Under the pieces are notes generated by a model. The model had not been told where the DNA came from. It was given only the letters and a program-made list of their open reading frames with translations, and did no database searches. Position numbers and translations under genes: made by a program. From positions 186,001 through 250,000 of the forward strand of contig NZ_SETE01000005.1 of assembly GCF_004152935.1 (NCBI RefSeq): DNA of 64,000 nt. The letters run 5' to 3'. Below, in pieces: positions 36,230 to 44,869 of this stretch (positions within the stretch are counted from its first letter, which is position 1; each line of letters opens with the position of its first letter). Source of the stretch: Brumimicrobium glaciale (GTDB lineage Bacteria > Bacteroidota > Bacteroidia > Flavobacteriales_D > Crocinitomicaceae).

Positions 36230-36652
36230 TTATTTTTTTCTTTTCCAGTATTCTGTTTGGTAAAACCATCCCAAATACCCCCTTACACCAAGTTCATCAT
36301 CATCGGTTAACCATATTTTCACGTCATATACCTCCCCTTTATTAGGATCAAGAATTAATTTATCACCCGTCCATTCATTTCCTGACTTTTTAAGACCTGA
36401 AATAAATACCATTCCTATTATAGGTTGATTTTTTCTGTAATCTGTACACTTAACACATCTCGCATCGCTTTTAGCTACAGCGGCCTTATGCAACTTAATG
36501 AGCTTTCCATAAAGTTTCCCGTCTTTGATATAGATTTCAACTTCGGATTTAATCTCACCTGCACTGTTATAAGTATTCCATACCCCTTCAATACTTTGAG
36601 AAATACTGAAAAAGCTAAGCACACAAATGCAAATCGCTAAAATATATTTCAT
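36230..36652 (-). CDS. DUF2147 family secreted protein, paralogue 4
   Basis: A 140-residue protein with a signal peptide (MKYILAICICVLSFFSISQ), IEGVWNTYNSAGE, CVKCTDYRKNQP, LDPNKGEVYDVKIW and RGYLGWFYQTEYW. The most upstream copy of the four-gene array; the region before it, divergent from rarA, probably carries the first promoter. Each paralogue is separated by 120-470 bp of repeat-containing DNA, so each may have its own promoter. Confidence 0.85.
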   Translation of the reverse strand: MKYILAICICVLSFFSISQSIEGVWNTYNSAGEIKSEVEIYIKDGKLYGKLIKLHKAAVAKSDARCVKCTDYRKNQPIIGMVFISGLKKSGNEWTGDKLILDPNKGEVYDVKIWLTDDDELGVRGYLGWFYQTEYWKRKK

Positions 36653-36811
36653 TCTATTCTTCTTTTAATTAAAAATAATAAAACATTCAAAAATAAGGTA
36701 TTTCACAGATTATATTTTTACTTATTTAACATATAAATCAAACGATTTAAACTGGTCAACAAGGTTTCTAATGATAAAAGCTTTACTCATCAAAATATCG
36801 ACCAAATTCCC

Positions 36812-36819
36812 TATTTTTG
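36812..36819 (+). promoter_or_regulatory. -7 promoter element for rarA
   Basis: TATTTTTG matches TAnnTTTG exactly and ends 17 bp before the rarA start codon. No clear -33 element. Confidence 0.45.
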
Positions 36820-36835
36820 CATAAAAATAGCAATT

Positions 36836-38119
36836 ATGTTACACGCTCCAACAACTCCATTAGCAGAAAGAATGCGTCCGAAAAACTTGGATGAATATGT
36901 GGGTCAAGAACATTTGCTAAAAAAAGGGGCGAGTTTGAGAAAATCGCTTGATGCTGGAGTTTTGCCTTCTTTAATTTTATGGGGACCTCCAGGTGTTGGA
37001 AAAACAACTTTGGCAACCTTATTGGCTAACCAATTGAAACGCCCTTTTTATACTTTGTCTGCGATTTCTTCTGGAGTGAAAGATGTTCGTGAGGTAATTA
37101 AGAAAGCCGAAAATCAAGGAATGTTTGATCGTGCTGGATCGATTTTATTTATTGATGAGATTCACCGATTTTCAAAGGCACAGCAAGATTCACTTTTAGG
37201 AGCTGTAGAAAAAGGTGTAGTGACTTTAATTGGAGCTACAACTGAAAATCCATCTTTTGAGGTAATTTCAGCTTTACTTTCTCGTTGTCAAGTCTATACT
37301 TTAGAATCTTTGGAGAAAGACAAATTGGAATTGTTACTTAAAAATGCATTGAAACGCGATGAATATTTATCGAAGCTAGATGTTACTTTAAAAGAAACTA
37401 ATGCACTGATTAGAATTTCTGGTGGAGACGCCAGAAAACTACTAACATTACTCGAAATTGTTGTCAGTACTTTTCCGCAAGATTCGAAAATTGAAATTAC
37501 GGATGATGAAGTTTTTTCAATTGCACAACAGAATATCGCACGTTATGACAAAGACGGAGAGCAACATTATGACATTATTTCTGCATTTATAAAATCGATT
37601 CGGGGAAGTGATCCAAATGCCGCTGTTTATTGGTTAGCAAGAATGATTGAAGGTGGTGAAGATGCAAAATTCATTGCGCGTCGTTTAATTATTTCTGCGA
37701 GTGAAGATATTGGTTTAGCGAATCCAACTGCTTTAATTATGGCCAACAATACTTTCCAAGCGATCAACACCATTGGATTCCCAGAAGCGAGAATAATATT
37801 AGCACAATGCACAATTTATTTAGCGACTTCTCCAAAAGGAAATGGTTCTTACATGGCGATAAATCAAGCTCAAGAGTTGGTGAAAGCCACTGGAAATCTA
37901 CCTGTTCCATTGTCATTAAGAAATGCACCAACAAAATTAATGAAGGAATTAGATTACGGAAAAGGCTACAAATATTCTCATGATCATCCTGGAAATTTCG
38001 TAGTTCAAGAATTCATGCCAGATGAAGTGAAAGGAGCTTCGTTTTTTAAAGGTGGAAGCAGTAAAAGAGAACAGGAAATTGAAGAAGGAATTAAGAAAAT
38101 GTGGGGAGGGAAATATTAA
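36836..38119 (+). CDS. rarA: Replication-associated recombination protein A (AAA ATPase)
   Basis: A 427-residue MgsA/RarA/WRNIP1-family ATPase acting at stalled replication forks. N-terminal LAERMRPKNLDEYVGQEHLL, Walker A GPPGVGKTT (residues 50-58), Walker B FIDEIHRF (about 106-112), sensor GATTENPSFEV, and the C-terminal tetramerisation region with the DYGKGYKYSHDHPGNF motif. Length is that of the family. It is transcribed divergently from the DUF2147 array. Confidence 0.95.
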   Translation: MLHAPTTPLAERMRPKNLDEYVGQEHLLKKGASLRKSLDAGVLPSLILWGPPGVGKTTLATLLANQLKRPFYTLSAISSGVKDVREVIKKAENQGMFDRAGSILFIDEIHRFSKAQQDSLLGAVEKGVVTLIGATTENPSFEVISALLSRCQVYTLESLEKDKLELLLKNALKRDEYLSKLDVTLKETNALIRISGGDARKLLTLLEIVVSTFPQDSKIEITDDEVFSIAQQNIARYDKDGEQHYDIISAFIKSIRGSDPNAAVYWLARMIEGGEDAKFIARRLIISASEDIGLANPTALIMANNTFQAINTIGFPEARIILAQCTIYLATSPKGNGSYMAINQAQELVKATGNLPVPLSLRNAPTKLMKELDYGKGYKYSHDHPGNFVVQEFMPDEVKGASFFKGGSSKREQEIEEGIKKMWGGKY

Positions 38120-38253
38120 TTTTTTAATGGTTAATTGTCAATGATTAATTGTTAACGACAAAAAACACCTTTCTGTGATCTCTACTTCGGCAGACGCTGC
38201 ACAAGTTTGAAAACCCTCTGTATGCTCTGTGTTAACTCTATATGCCACAGGTA

Positions 38254-38283
38254 TTCTTCTTCTTCTTCTTCTTCTTCTTCTTC
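38254..38283. repeat. (TTC)10 microsatellite
   Basis: Ten uninterrupted TTC trinucleotides between the convergent rarA and nnr genes, next to TCTGCGACCTCCGCG. The same TTC-TCTGCG junction, with a shorter run, occurs at about 16659-16680. Noncoding. Confidence 0.9.
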
Positions 38284-38320
38284 TCTGCGACCTCCGCGAA
38301 AACCTCTCCGCACTTTGCGG

Positions 38321-39835
38321 TTAAATCTTCAAAAGCATTTTAAACCCTTCTCCTATCTCCTCCAAAAGACTCTCAGCATTCATACCATATTCACTGTGCT
38401 TCTCAGCTGCAAATTCTCCAGCTAATCCATGCAAAACGACTCCAAGTTGGGTTGTTTCATCTGAAGATAATCCTTGTGCTAAAAGTCCGGTGAGAATTCC
38501 AGTCAATACATCTCCACTTCCTCCTGTTGCCATTCCTGGAGTTCCATTTAAACTGAAAGAACATTTTCCTTGTGGAGAACAAATAATCGTTCTGGCATCT
38601 TTTAATACGACATAAACTTTATGTTCTTTGCAGAATTCAACAAGTTTATTCAATCGGTCTAAGCTATTTTCTGTTACTCCAGCTAAACGCTCAAACTCTT
38701 TGATATGCGGAGTTAGAATACTATTTTCTGGAATATCATTTAACATCTCTCGGTTTTCCGAAATACAATTTAGCGCATCTGCATCAATGACAATTGGCTG
38801 AGTAACTTCTTTTAAGAAATACTTTAAAAACTGAACTGTTGCTGGCGACTTCCCTATTCCTGGACCAATTCCGTAAGTATGCTTTTCATTGATTTCTATC
38901 TTTCCTTCGAGGCAGTCAGTTCCATAATTATCATCACACATGGCAACTGGAGCACTCATTTGCATAACATTTAATCCAATCAAAGGAATTGTAGAAGTGA
39001 CCAATCCAACTCCAGAAAAACTTGCCGCTTTGGATGATAAAACAGCTGCACCTATCTTTCCTCGACTTCCTGCAATGATGTTGGCGTGTCCGTAGGTTCC
39101 TTTATGTGAAAAGGTCTTTCTCTTCTTTAAAAATCCACCAACTTTCGAAGGAGTGATATAACTATAATTACTTTCTAATTTTGAAGCGAATGATTTATCT
39201 AATCGAATATCTAAAACAATTACTTTTCCTACGGAATTGCCTCCTTCTGGAAAGAAAAATGAAAGTTTGGGAACATGAAAAGTTAAGGTGAAATCTGCTT
39301 GAATTATTTGATCTTCTTTTGCGTTTAATTCATCACAATATAATCCAGAAGGTAAATCTATAGCGATTACTTTTTTAGTGCGGCTGCTATTAATTTGTTT
39401 TATAATTACAGCAGCTAACCCTTCAGCTGGTCGACTCAATCCAAATCCAAAAATAGCGTCAATAACTATTTTTCCATTGAACTTTATCGATTCTAATTCA
39501 TTTTCAGATTGAATAGAGCGAATTTTACATTCAGTTTTTTGAAGTTTTGTTAAATTCAACTCATAATCTGGCGAATTCTTATCCGTAAAATTGAGTAAGA
39601 TACATTCAACATCACAGTTGTTTTCTGAAAGTAATTGCGCGATAACTAATCCATCTCCACCATTATTTCCTGGACCGCAAACGATAGAAAATGAATGATT
39701 AAGTCCAAGGTTTTTATTGATCCAATTGAAACATTTACTAGCTGCCCGCTGCATTAAATCAGCACTTGAAATATTCTGACGTTCTGTAGAGAAAGCGTCA
39801 AGTTTCTTGAGTTGTTGAGCAGTTAGTATTTTCAT
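38321..39835 (-). CDS. nnr: Bifunctional NAD(P)H-hydrate epimerase/dehydratase
   Basis: A 504-residue two-domain repair enzyme for hydrated NAD(P)H. The N-terminal YjeF-like epimerase domain (about residues 1-215) has VCGPGNNGGDGLVIAQLL and VIDAIFGFGLSRP. The C-terminal dehydratase (about 225-504) has GIGPGIGKSPAT, ILTPHIKEFERL and the nucleotide-binding GTPGMATGGSGDVLTGILTG. Domain order and length are those of the bacterial fusion. It starts 4 bp after the stop of the upstream lipoprotein gene, so they form an operon. Confidence 0.95.
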   Translation of the reverse strand: MKILTAQQLKKLDAFSTERQNISSADLMQRAASKCFNWINKNLGLNHSFSIVCGPGNNGGDGLVIAQLLSENNCDVECILLNFTDKNSPDYELNLTKLQKTECKIRSIQSENELESIKFNGKIVIDAIFGFGLSRPAEGLAAVIIKQINSSRTKKVIAIDLPSGLYCDELNAKEDQIIQADFTLTFHVPKLSFFFPEGGNSVGKVIVLDIRLDKSFASKLESNYSYITPSKVGGFLKKRKTFSHKGTYGHANIIAGSRGKIGAAVLSSKAASFSGVGLVTSTIPLIGLNVMQMSAPVAMCDDNYGTDCLEGKIEINEKHTYGIGPGIGKSPATVQFLKYFLKEVTQPIVIDADALNCISENREMLNDIPENSILTPHIKEFERLAGVTENSLDRLNKLVEFCKEHKVYVVLKDARTIICSPQGKCSFSLNGTPGMATGGSGDVLTGILTGLLAQGLSSDETTQLGVVLHGLAGEFAAEKHSEYGMNAESLLEEIGEGFKMLLKI

Positions 39836-39839
39836 AAGA

Positions 39840-40247
39840 TCAATGTATACTTTCTAAAATCAATTTATTTGGCCCTTCAGGATGAATAACATTCAACACT
39901 AATCTGTCACTTGTAATTTCTTCGATAAGCAAAATATCTGTTCCTCGACTGTAAATAAAACGCTCTTCATATCTGTAATCGATAAATGTCAAAGTATCTC
40001 CTGAAATTGAGAAAAGTCTTTCATGCATCGGCACCACAACTTGACCTTGAGAATCGATATTAAAAACTTGATTATCCTCTGAAAACTTCAATCCATTTTG
40101 GAATCTATCAAAAGATTTTTCACTTTCAATTAATCTCCAATTTCCATCATTCAAAATATCCTCAACGTCTTTGTCACGAGATGAATCGGTTCCTTCTTTG
40201 CATGAAACAAAAAACAATCCTACTATAATCAAAGTCAAAAATTTCAT
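39840..40247 (-). CDS. Hypothetical lipoprotein upstream of nnr
   Basis: A 135-residue lipoprotein: MKFLTLIIVGLFFVSC is a clear lipoprotein signal with Cys at residue 16. The longer frame to 40289 adds residues before the signal and is less likely. The mature domain has alternating strands such as WRLIESEKSFDRF, VVPMHERLFSISGDTLTFIDYRY and LVLNVIHPEG, typical of lipocalin-like small lipoproteins. It precedes nnr by 4 bp; the meaning of the pairing is unclear. Confidence 0.7.
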   Translation of the reverse strand: MKFLTLIIVGLFFVSCKEGTDSSRDKDVEDILNDGNWRLIESEKSFDRFQNGLKFSEDNQVFNIDSQGQVVVPMHERLFSISGDTLTFIDYRYEERFIYSRGTDILLIEEITSDRLVLNVIHPEGPNKLILESIH

Positions 40248-40652
40248 TCCAATAATTTTTAAATCAATAATAAAAACACGTAAAACCAAAGATAGGCAAA
40301 AAGAAAGTATTGGAGCGTTCTAAATGAGCTGAGAGGTGTTACAGAATAGTTATCGGTCTGCTATTCATCATAAATCTTGATTTCTTAGCAATAAACATTT
40401 GGAAACTTTAATCGAATAGAAGAATAGACTTTGAAAAAGCGCTTTAAAGAAATTATCTGACTTATAGAAAGATTTTGGCTCTATATGAAATACTGTGGGT
40501 AATCAATTTTAATCCTTCTAAAAATTAATAGTTCTACTACGAATTCAACCGTTACCTAAACGAGTTGTATTTTAAAGTATTTATCAAAATTATCATTTCA
40601 TTTTTATAAGCAAGCATATGGTGACCTGTATTTCAATTGGTTAGTCCGACAG

Positions 40653-40836
40653 TTGGCGGACGGCATATTAATAGCCAAGGACGTAAGTCCTTGGTTTAAA
40701 AAAAATAGATATAATACAAAACCCAACAAAACCGACCTAATTGCATGCAATTAGGTCGATTTTGTTGGGTTTTGTTTCGGTTTGTATCGTTTGGCGGATG
40801 GACTTACGTCCATCCCTATTAATATGCCGTCCCTCT
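40653..40836. repeat. Large nested palindromic intergenic element
   Basis: A 60-bp palindrome with 30-bp arms and no loop (40716-40745 and 40746-40775, a single mismatch). Outside it, ACGGCATATTAATAG (40660-40674) is repeated inverted at 40816-40830, and the GGACGTAAGTCC-type palindromes lie next to each arm. The whole element is about 185 bp and can form one long cruciform. It sits in an 830-bp gap (40248-41076) without genes; the remaining sequence there shows nothing I can support. Confidence 0.9.
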
Positions 40837-41076
40837 GGGACTTAGAACAATAAACACTTAAATAACAGGGATTTATAAAATTAAGCGAAAAGTATTTTAA
40901 TAGAAAGTTTCCATTTAAATAAAAGTAGAACCAAATTAACAATCGTTTAGCTTCAATTAAAACCATAGATTTTAAATCTACCCACACAAAATCATATAGA
41001 ACCAAGATTTTACCCAAAACTCACTCAGTATAAATTCACTAAATTAATTAATTGTATTTTTATACTCATTAAATCA

Positions 41077-41706
41077 ATGCAAAAAGACCTCAATTTTTGG
41101 GAGGAACAAATGGATTTGTTGGCCCAGCAGGATTACGTTATCATCGATCAGTTTTTTAATTCTGAACGTCTAAAATCAGCACATCATTTTTTCGAACAAA
41201 AGCAGGAAGAAGGTGAATTCCAAAAATCTGCTATTGGAGCTGCTGGAACATCTAAAGTTATAAATGAAATTCGTGGTGACTATACGTATTGGCTCGAACG
41301 CGAAAGAGACACTGAACTAGCTGCAATCTTTGAAGCTTTAGATGACGTAAAAACTATTTTCAACCGATTACTTTATTTAAGTCTAGCCGATTATGAGTTT
41401 CATTTGGCGCATTATCCTCCAGGTTCATTTTATAAAAAACACCTCGACCAATTTGAAGGTCGAAAAAATCGAATGATTTCAGTAATTGTTTATCTCAACA
41501 AAGGTTGGAAAGATGGTGATGGTGGAGAATTAAGAATCCATCCTGAAGGTGAAGATGCTATTGATATTACACCGTTAGAAAATCGTTGTGTGATGTTTCG
41601 AAGTGATACTTTATTTCATGAAGTGCTGACTTCAAATACTTCAAGGAAAAGTATTACGGGTTGGATGTTGTATCAGCCAGCGGTATTGCCTTTTTTGGCG
41701 TTGTAA
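41077..41706 (+). CDS. 2-oxoglutarate/Fe(II)-dependent oxygenase
   Basis: A 209-residue protein with the double-stranded beta-helix of prolyl 4-hydroxylase-type oxygenases. The metal-binding facial triad is H122-x-D124 (FYKKHLDQFEGRK) and H181 (DTLFHEVL), and the 2-oxoglutarate-binding Arg is R190 (TSRKSITGWM). The ISVIVYLNKGWKDGDGGELRIH block is characteristic of this branch. The substrate is unknown; related bacterial proteins hydroxylate ribosomal or elongation-factor prolines. Monocistronic. Confidence 0.85.
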   Translation: MQKDLNFWEEQMDLLAQQDYVIIDQFFNSERLKSAHHFFEQKQEEGEFQKSAIGAAGTSKVINEIRGDYTYWLERERDTELAAIFEALDDVKTIFNRLLYLSLADYEFHLAHYPPGSFYKKHLDQFEGRKNRMISVIVYLNKGWKDGDGGELRIHPEGEDAIDITPLENRCVMFRSDTLFHEVLTSNTSRKSITGWMLYQPAVLPFLAL

Positions 41707-41885
41707 CACAGTATTGAGTATTGAGTAATAAGTAGAGAGTCTTGACTAAAACAAAAAAGTGATAACGAAGCTATTGCTCATTACCACCTTTTATTAAAAT
41801 CTATTTTTATGTTCAGAGAGAATAATTTTGAGTACATGCCTCAAAACTCCCTACTCTATACTCCTTACTCAATGTTTAAAAATAG

Positions 41886-41912
41886 TTGCGCAGCAGTTTA
41901 ACTGCTGCGCAA
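41886..41912. terminator. Bidirectional terminator between the oxygenase gene and ychF
   Basis: Perfect 11-bp stem (41886-41896 and 41902-41912, TTGCGCAGCAG) with a 5-nt loop, flanked by T-rich runs on both strands. It lies between convergent genes, 14 bp past the ychF stop. The oxygenase side also holds a degenerate inverted repeat of GAGTA words (about 41707-41870). Confidence 0.85.
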
Positions 41913-41925
41913 TTATTTTTAAAAC

Positions 41926-43023
41926 TTAAACATTAAAACGGAAGTGCATAATATCACCATCCTTAACGATATATTCTTTTCCTTCTACTCCGAATTTTCC
42001 TGCTTCTTTACAAGCTGCTTCAGAACCGTATTTTACGAAATCTTCATACTTCATAACTTCGGCACGGATAAATCCTTTTTCGAAATCCGAGTGAATAACT
42101 CCGGCTGCTTGAGGTGCTGTTGAACCTTTTAAAACTGTCCAAGCGCGAACCTCTTTTACTCCAGCTGTGAAATAAGTATCCAATGCTAATAATTTATAAG
42201 CTGAACGAATCAAACGTGCTACTCCAGACTCAGTCAAACCAAGCTCTTCCATAAACATTTGACGTTCTTCGAAAGTTTCTAATTCAGTAATATCTGCTTC
42301 AATTTGAGCTCCAATTACCAAAACTTCAGCTTCTTCGTCTTTTACTGCTTCTTTTACCATGTCAACGAATTTATTTCCGTCTTTTACAGAACCTTCGTCA
42401 ACATTACATAAATACAAAACAGGCTTAACAGTAATCAAATGCAATTCATTCACATGTGGCCATTCGTTTTCTTCGAATTCCATTGCACGAACAGATTCTC
42501 CTGATTCTAAATGTTTCTTGATGCGTTCTGCTAAATCGTAAGCTCTCTTCGCTTCTTTATCACCATTCTTCGCTGCTCTCGCCAAACCATTCAACTTTTT
42601 GTCAATGGTTTCTAAATCTTTTAATTGCAATTCATAATCGATAACTTCTTTATCCCTAATAGGATCAACAGAACCATCAACGTGAATAATATTATCGTCT
42701 TCGAAACAACGCAATACGTGAATAATTGCATCCGTTTCACGAATATTTGCCAAGAACTGATTTCCTAAACCTTCTCCTTTGGAAGCTCCTTTTACTAATC
42801 CTGCGATGTCCACAATCTCCATAGTCGTTGGTACAACGCGCTCAGGTTTTACAAGTTCTTCTAACTTTTCTAGACGCGGGTCTGGAACAGAAATAGTTCC
42901 TACGTTAGGTTCGATTGTACAAAATGGATAGTTTGCCGATTGCGCTTTCGCATTCGATAAACAGTTAAACAATGTAGATTTCCCAACATTAGGTAATCCA
43001 ACAATTCCACACTTTAATGCCAT
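41926..43023 (-). CDS. ychF: Redox-regulated ATPase YchF (OLA1 family)
   Basis: A 365-residue P-loop protein: ALKCGIVGLPNVGKSTLFNCL is the G1 box, followed by ANYPFCTIEPNVG and the G3 region DIAGLVKGASKGEGLGNQFL. The C-terminal TGS domain ends FVKYGSEAACKEAGKFGVEG. Members prefer ATP to GTP and bind the ribosome; they influence oxidative-stress responses. Standard length and complete. Confidence 0.95.
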   Translation of the reverse strand: MALKCGIVGLPNVGKSTLFNCLSNAKAQSANYPFCTIEPNVGTISVPDPRLEKLEELVKPERVVPTTMEIVDIAGLVKGASKGEGLGNQFLANIRETDAIIHVLRCFEDDNIIHVDGSVDPIRDKEVIDYELQLKDLETIDKKLNGLARAAKNGDKEAKRAYDLAERIKKHLESGESVRAMEFEENEWPHVNELHLITVKPVLYLCNVDEGSVKDGNKFVDMVKEAVKDEEAEVLVIGAQIEADITELETFEERQMFMEELGLTESGVARLIRSAYKLLALDTYFTAGVKEVRAWTVLKGSTAPQAAGVIHSDFEKGFIRAEVMKYEDFVKYGSEAACKEAGKFGVEGKEYIVKDGDIMHFRFNV

Positions 43024-43040
43024 TTGAAAATATTTTGATG

Positions 43041-43048
43041 CAAAGATA
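43041..43048 (-). promoter_or_regulatory. -7 promoter element for ychF
   Basis: The minus strand reads TATCTTTG, an exact TAnnTTTG match, 18 bp before the ychF start codon. No clear -33 element. Confidence 0.45.
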
Positions 43049-43162
43049 ATGCTTGCGATTGATAAAAGAGTGAAAAGGTGTTGGAATTTGAAATTAGTAT
43101 ATCGGAGAAATAAACCTATTGATATAAAAGCAGCTAACTTAGGTATTATTAACCCGGATGCA

Positions 43163-43327
43163 TTACTCTGCAGCTTTTTCAGAATTCAAATGAACAAAAG
43201 GCTTTTTACCGAGTAGTTTATTGATTTTTTTGTGTCTTTTGTCAAACAACCATTCTTCTAGTGAAGCTTTTGTTTCCTTCTCTAACAATTTGTCAATTCT
43301 ATTTTCTAAACCTTTTAAATCCAACAT
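43163..43327 (-). CDS. Possible 54-residue hypothetical protein
   Basis: An ATG at 43327 opens a frame of 54 residues starting MLDLKGLENRIDKLLEKE, with many Lys, Glu and Leu, and containing SLEEWLFDKRHKK. A stop lies ten codons upstream. The composition resembles a small helical protein, and the reverse strand in this interval has no alternative. It occupies most of the gap between ychF and a lipoprotein gene. Too short to assign; reported as possible. Confidence 0.4.
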   Translation of the reverse strand: MLDLKGLENRIDKLLEKETKASLEEWLFDKRHKKINKLLGKKPFVHLNSEKAAE

Positions 43328-43396
43328 TGCTTCAACGATTAAATCTTGTTTAATTTACAGCTAATCTCATAATTTGAGACAAAGACACTATGAATT

Positions 43397-43744
43397 TTAC
43401 TCAACTGTAGTAATATAAATTTGAGGATAGCTTGCCCCCATGGTTGTACACAGCATTCCTTCTTCATTTTCGGGCGCCCTAAATTCAATATAAACTGTCA
43501 TTCCATCAATTTTGAATTCGTCAGGCAAATTAAGTTCATAATATCTATTGCTAGCTGAATTCACTGGAAGCCCTGAAACATTATTATTGAATTTAATTAC
43601 ATACGCATCTCCACAATCCAATCCTATTCCCATTACGGTTGCATTGTGAGGATTTTTATTTGGTTCGTTGATTTCGTTTTCTTTCTTTTTACATGAGAAA
43701 GAAATGAAAATAAGTCCGAGAAAGATTAAAAATATATTTTTCAT
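43397..43744 (-). CDS. Small putative lipoprotein
   Basis: A 115-residue protein with a lipoprotein signal MKNIFLIFLGLIFISFSC and a charged KKKENEINEPNKNP linker. The rest contains short beta-strands (YVIKFNNNV, YELNLPDEFKI, MTVYIEFRAP) and two Cys. Similar short extracellular lipoproteins are frequent in Bacteroidota. No family recognised. Confidence 0.65.
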   Translation of the reverse strand: MKNIFLIFLGLIFISFSCKKKENEINEPNKNPHNATVMGIGLDCGDAYVIKFNNNVSGLPVNSASNRYYELNLPDEFKIDGMTVYIEFRAPENEEGMLCTTMGASYPQIYITTVE

Positions 43745-43916
43745 GAGTTGTGTTTTTTAATGTGTTTACCAAAAAACCATCAATTAGCAGTTTAGTCGTT
43801 GAAAGACCACTATTGAACATGCCTTTAAAACGACCTAACTATCAGATAATTAATCGAATATACAAATATGTATTTTAAATACATATGAAATTGAAAGTTT
43901 TACGGTAAAGATTCTG

Positions 43917-44405
43917 TTATATTTTTTGCTCATTATGTCTTTCCAATAAAACATTCAATAGTTTTATAGAATAATATCTGTCATGTTTAAGAAAGGCTTT
44001 AAAAACAGGTTTTAATTCTTTGATTAATCCTTTATCCTTAGCTGTTGACAAAATTCCTAATGTTACACCACATGTTACACCAAAGTTTTCGGCAATTTTT
44101 CTTGCTTTTTTGTCATCAATGAGCAGAAAGTCTGCGTTCAATTCTCTGTATAAAATTACCGATTCGGATTCTCCATAATCCATCACGAAAGTAAGTTCGT
44201 TGAATCCTTTGATATTAACTATCCTAGATTTAAAAAACAATTCAATTCTTTTGTAAAACTCTGTGCTGGTATCCAAAGTTATTTCTTCCCAAACTGCTTT
44301 AGGTATTTTTACTTCATCAAAAATATGGTTTAAAAGTTCTAACTTATCAATGATTGCTAATGAAAAGATTGGCCCAGCATCGGCGATAACAAGTCCGTTT
44401 TTCAT
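43917..44405 (-). CDS. DUF3368 PIN-domain toxin
   Basis: A 162-residue PIN-fold protein of the DUF3368 type, likely an RNase toxin. The acidic active-site residues appear in VIADAGPIFSLA (D9) and in LIDDKKARKIAEN. It lies immediately downstream of an UPF0175 protein; the two overlap as TAATG, so they are translationally coupled. UPF0175-DUF3368 pairs are a recognised VapBC-like toxin-antitoxin type. Confidence 0.8.
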   Translation of the reverse strand: MKNGLVIADAGPIFSLAIIDKLELLNHIFDEVKIPKAVWEEITLDTSTEFYKRIELFFKSRIVNIKGFNELTFVMDYGESESVILYRELNADFLLIDDKKARKIAENFGVTCGVTLGILSTAKDKGLIKELKPVFKAFLKHDRYYSIKLLNVLLERHNEQKI

Positions 44406-44665
44406 TATTTCAATTTTTCAATATCACTTAAAACATCTTCTTTGTTTAAGTTTGAAATTGAAATTTTGTTTATAGAAAGTTCTTTTTCAAATTCAAGTCG
44501 CGTCAATCCTGAGAGTTGAGAAGCCTTGCCGATTGTCAACTTTTCCAATTTGTAAAGCTGAATTGCAAGTGCAAGTTTAATTCGCTTTTTCAAATCATTT
44601 TCTGACTCATTTAGAGCTAAAAGAATATCATTTGGAAAATCTATAGATATGGTTTGAGTACCCAT
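44405..44665 (-). CDS. UPF0175 family antitoxin
   Basis: An 86-residue protein: MGTQTISIDFPNDILLAL is a short beta-strand typical of the ribbon-helix-helix/UPF0175 antitoxins, followed by LTIGKASQLSGLTRLEFEKEL, the helix-turn-helix-like part. A longer frame begins at 44737 (110 residues), but ATG at 44665 gives the normal family length. Its stop shares bases with the DUF3368 start. Confidence 0.75.
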   Translation of the reverse strand: MGTQTISIDFPNDILLALNESENDLKKRIKLALAIQLYKLEKLTIGKASQLSGLTRLEFEKELSINKISISNLNKEDVLSDIEKLK

Positions 44666-44869
44666 TTTTATTCGCTTTAACTCAAATTTAGTGCTTTTTT
44701 TGATCAAGTTCAATTTAACTGCCTTATTCTTTTGCATAAATCTTAGCGTTCTCTCTATACGTTATTGTTAAAATTTACACTTCCCCAGCGAAAGATTACA
44801 GGTATGAAGGTCAAAGAAATAAATCTGTTTTGCTAGGACTTTATAAATCGCCTGCCATGTAAAGGAGTC

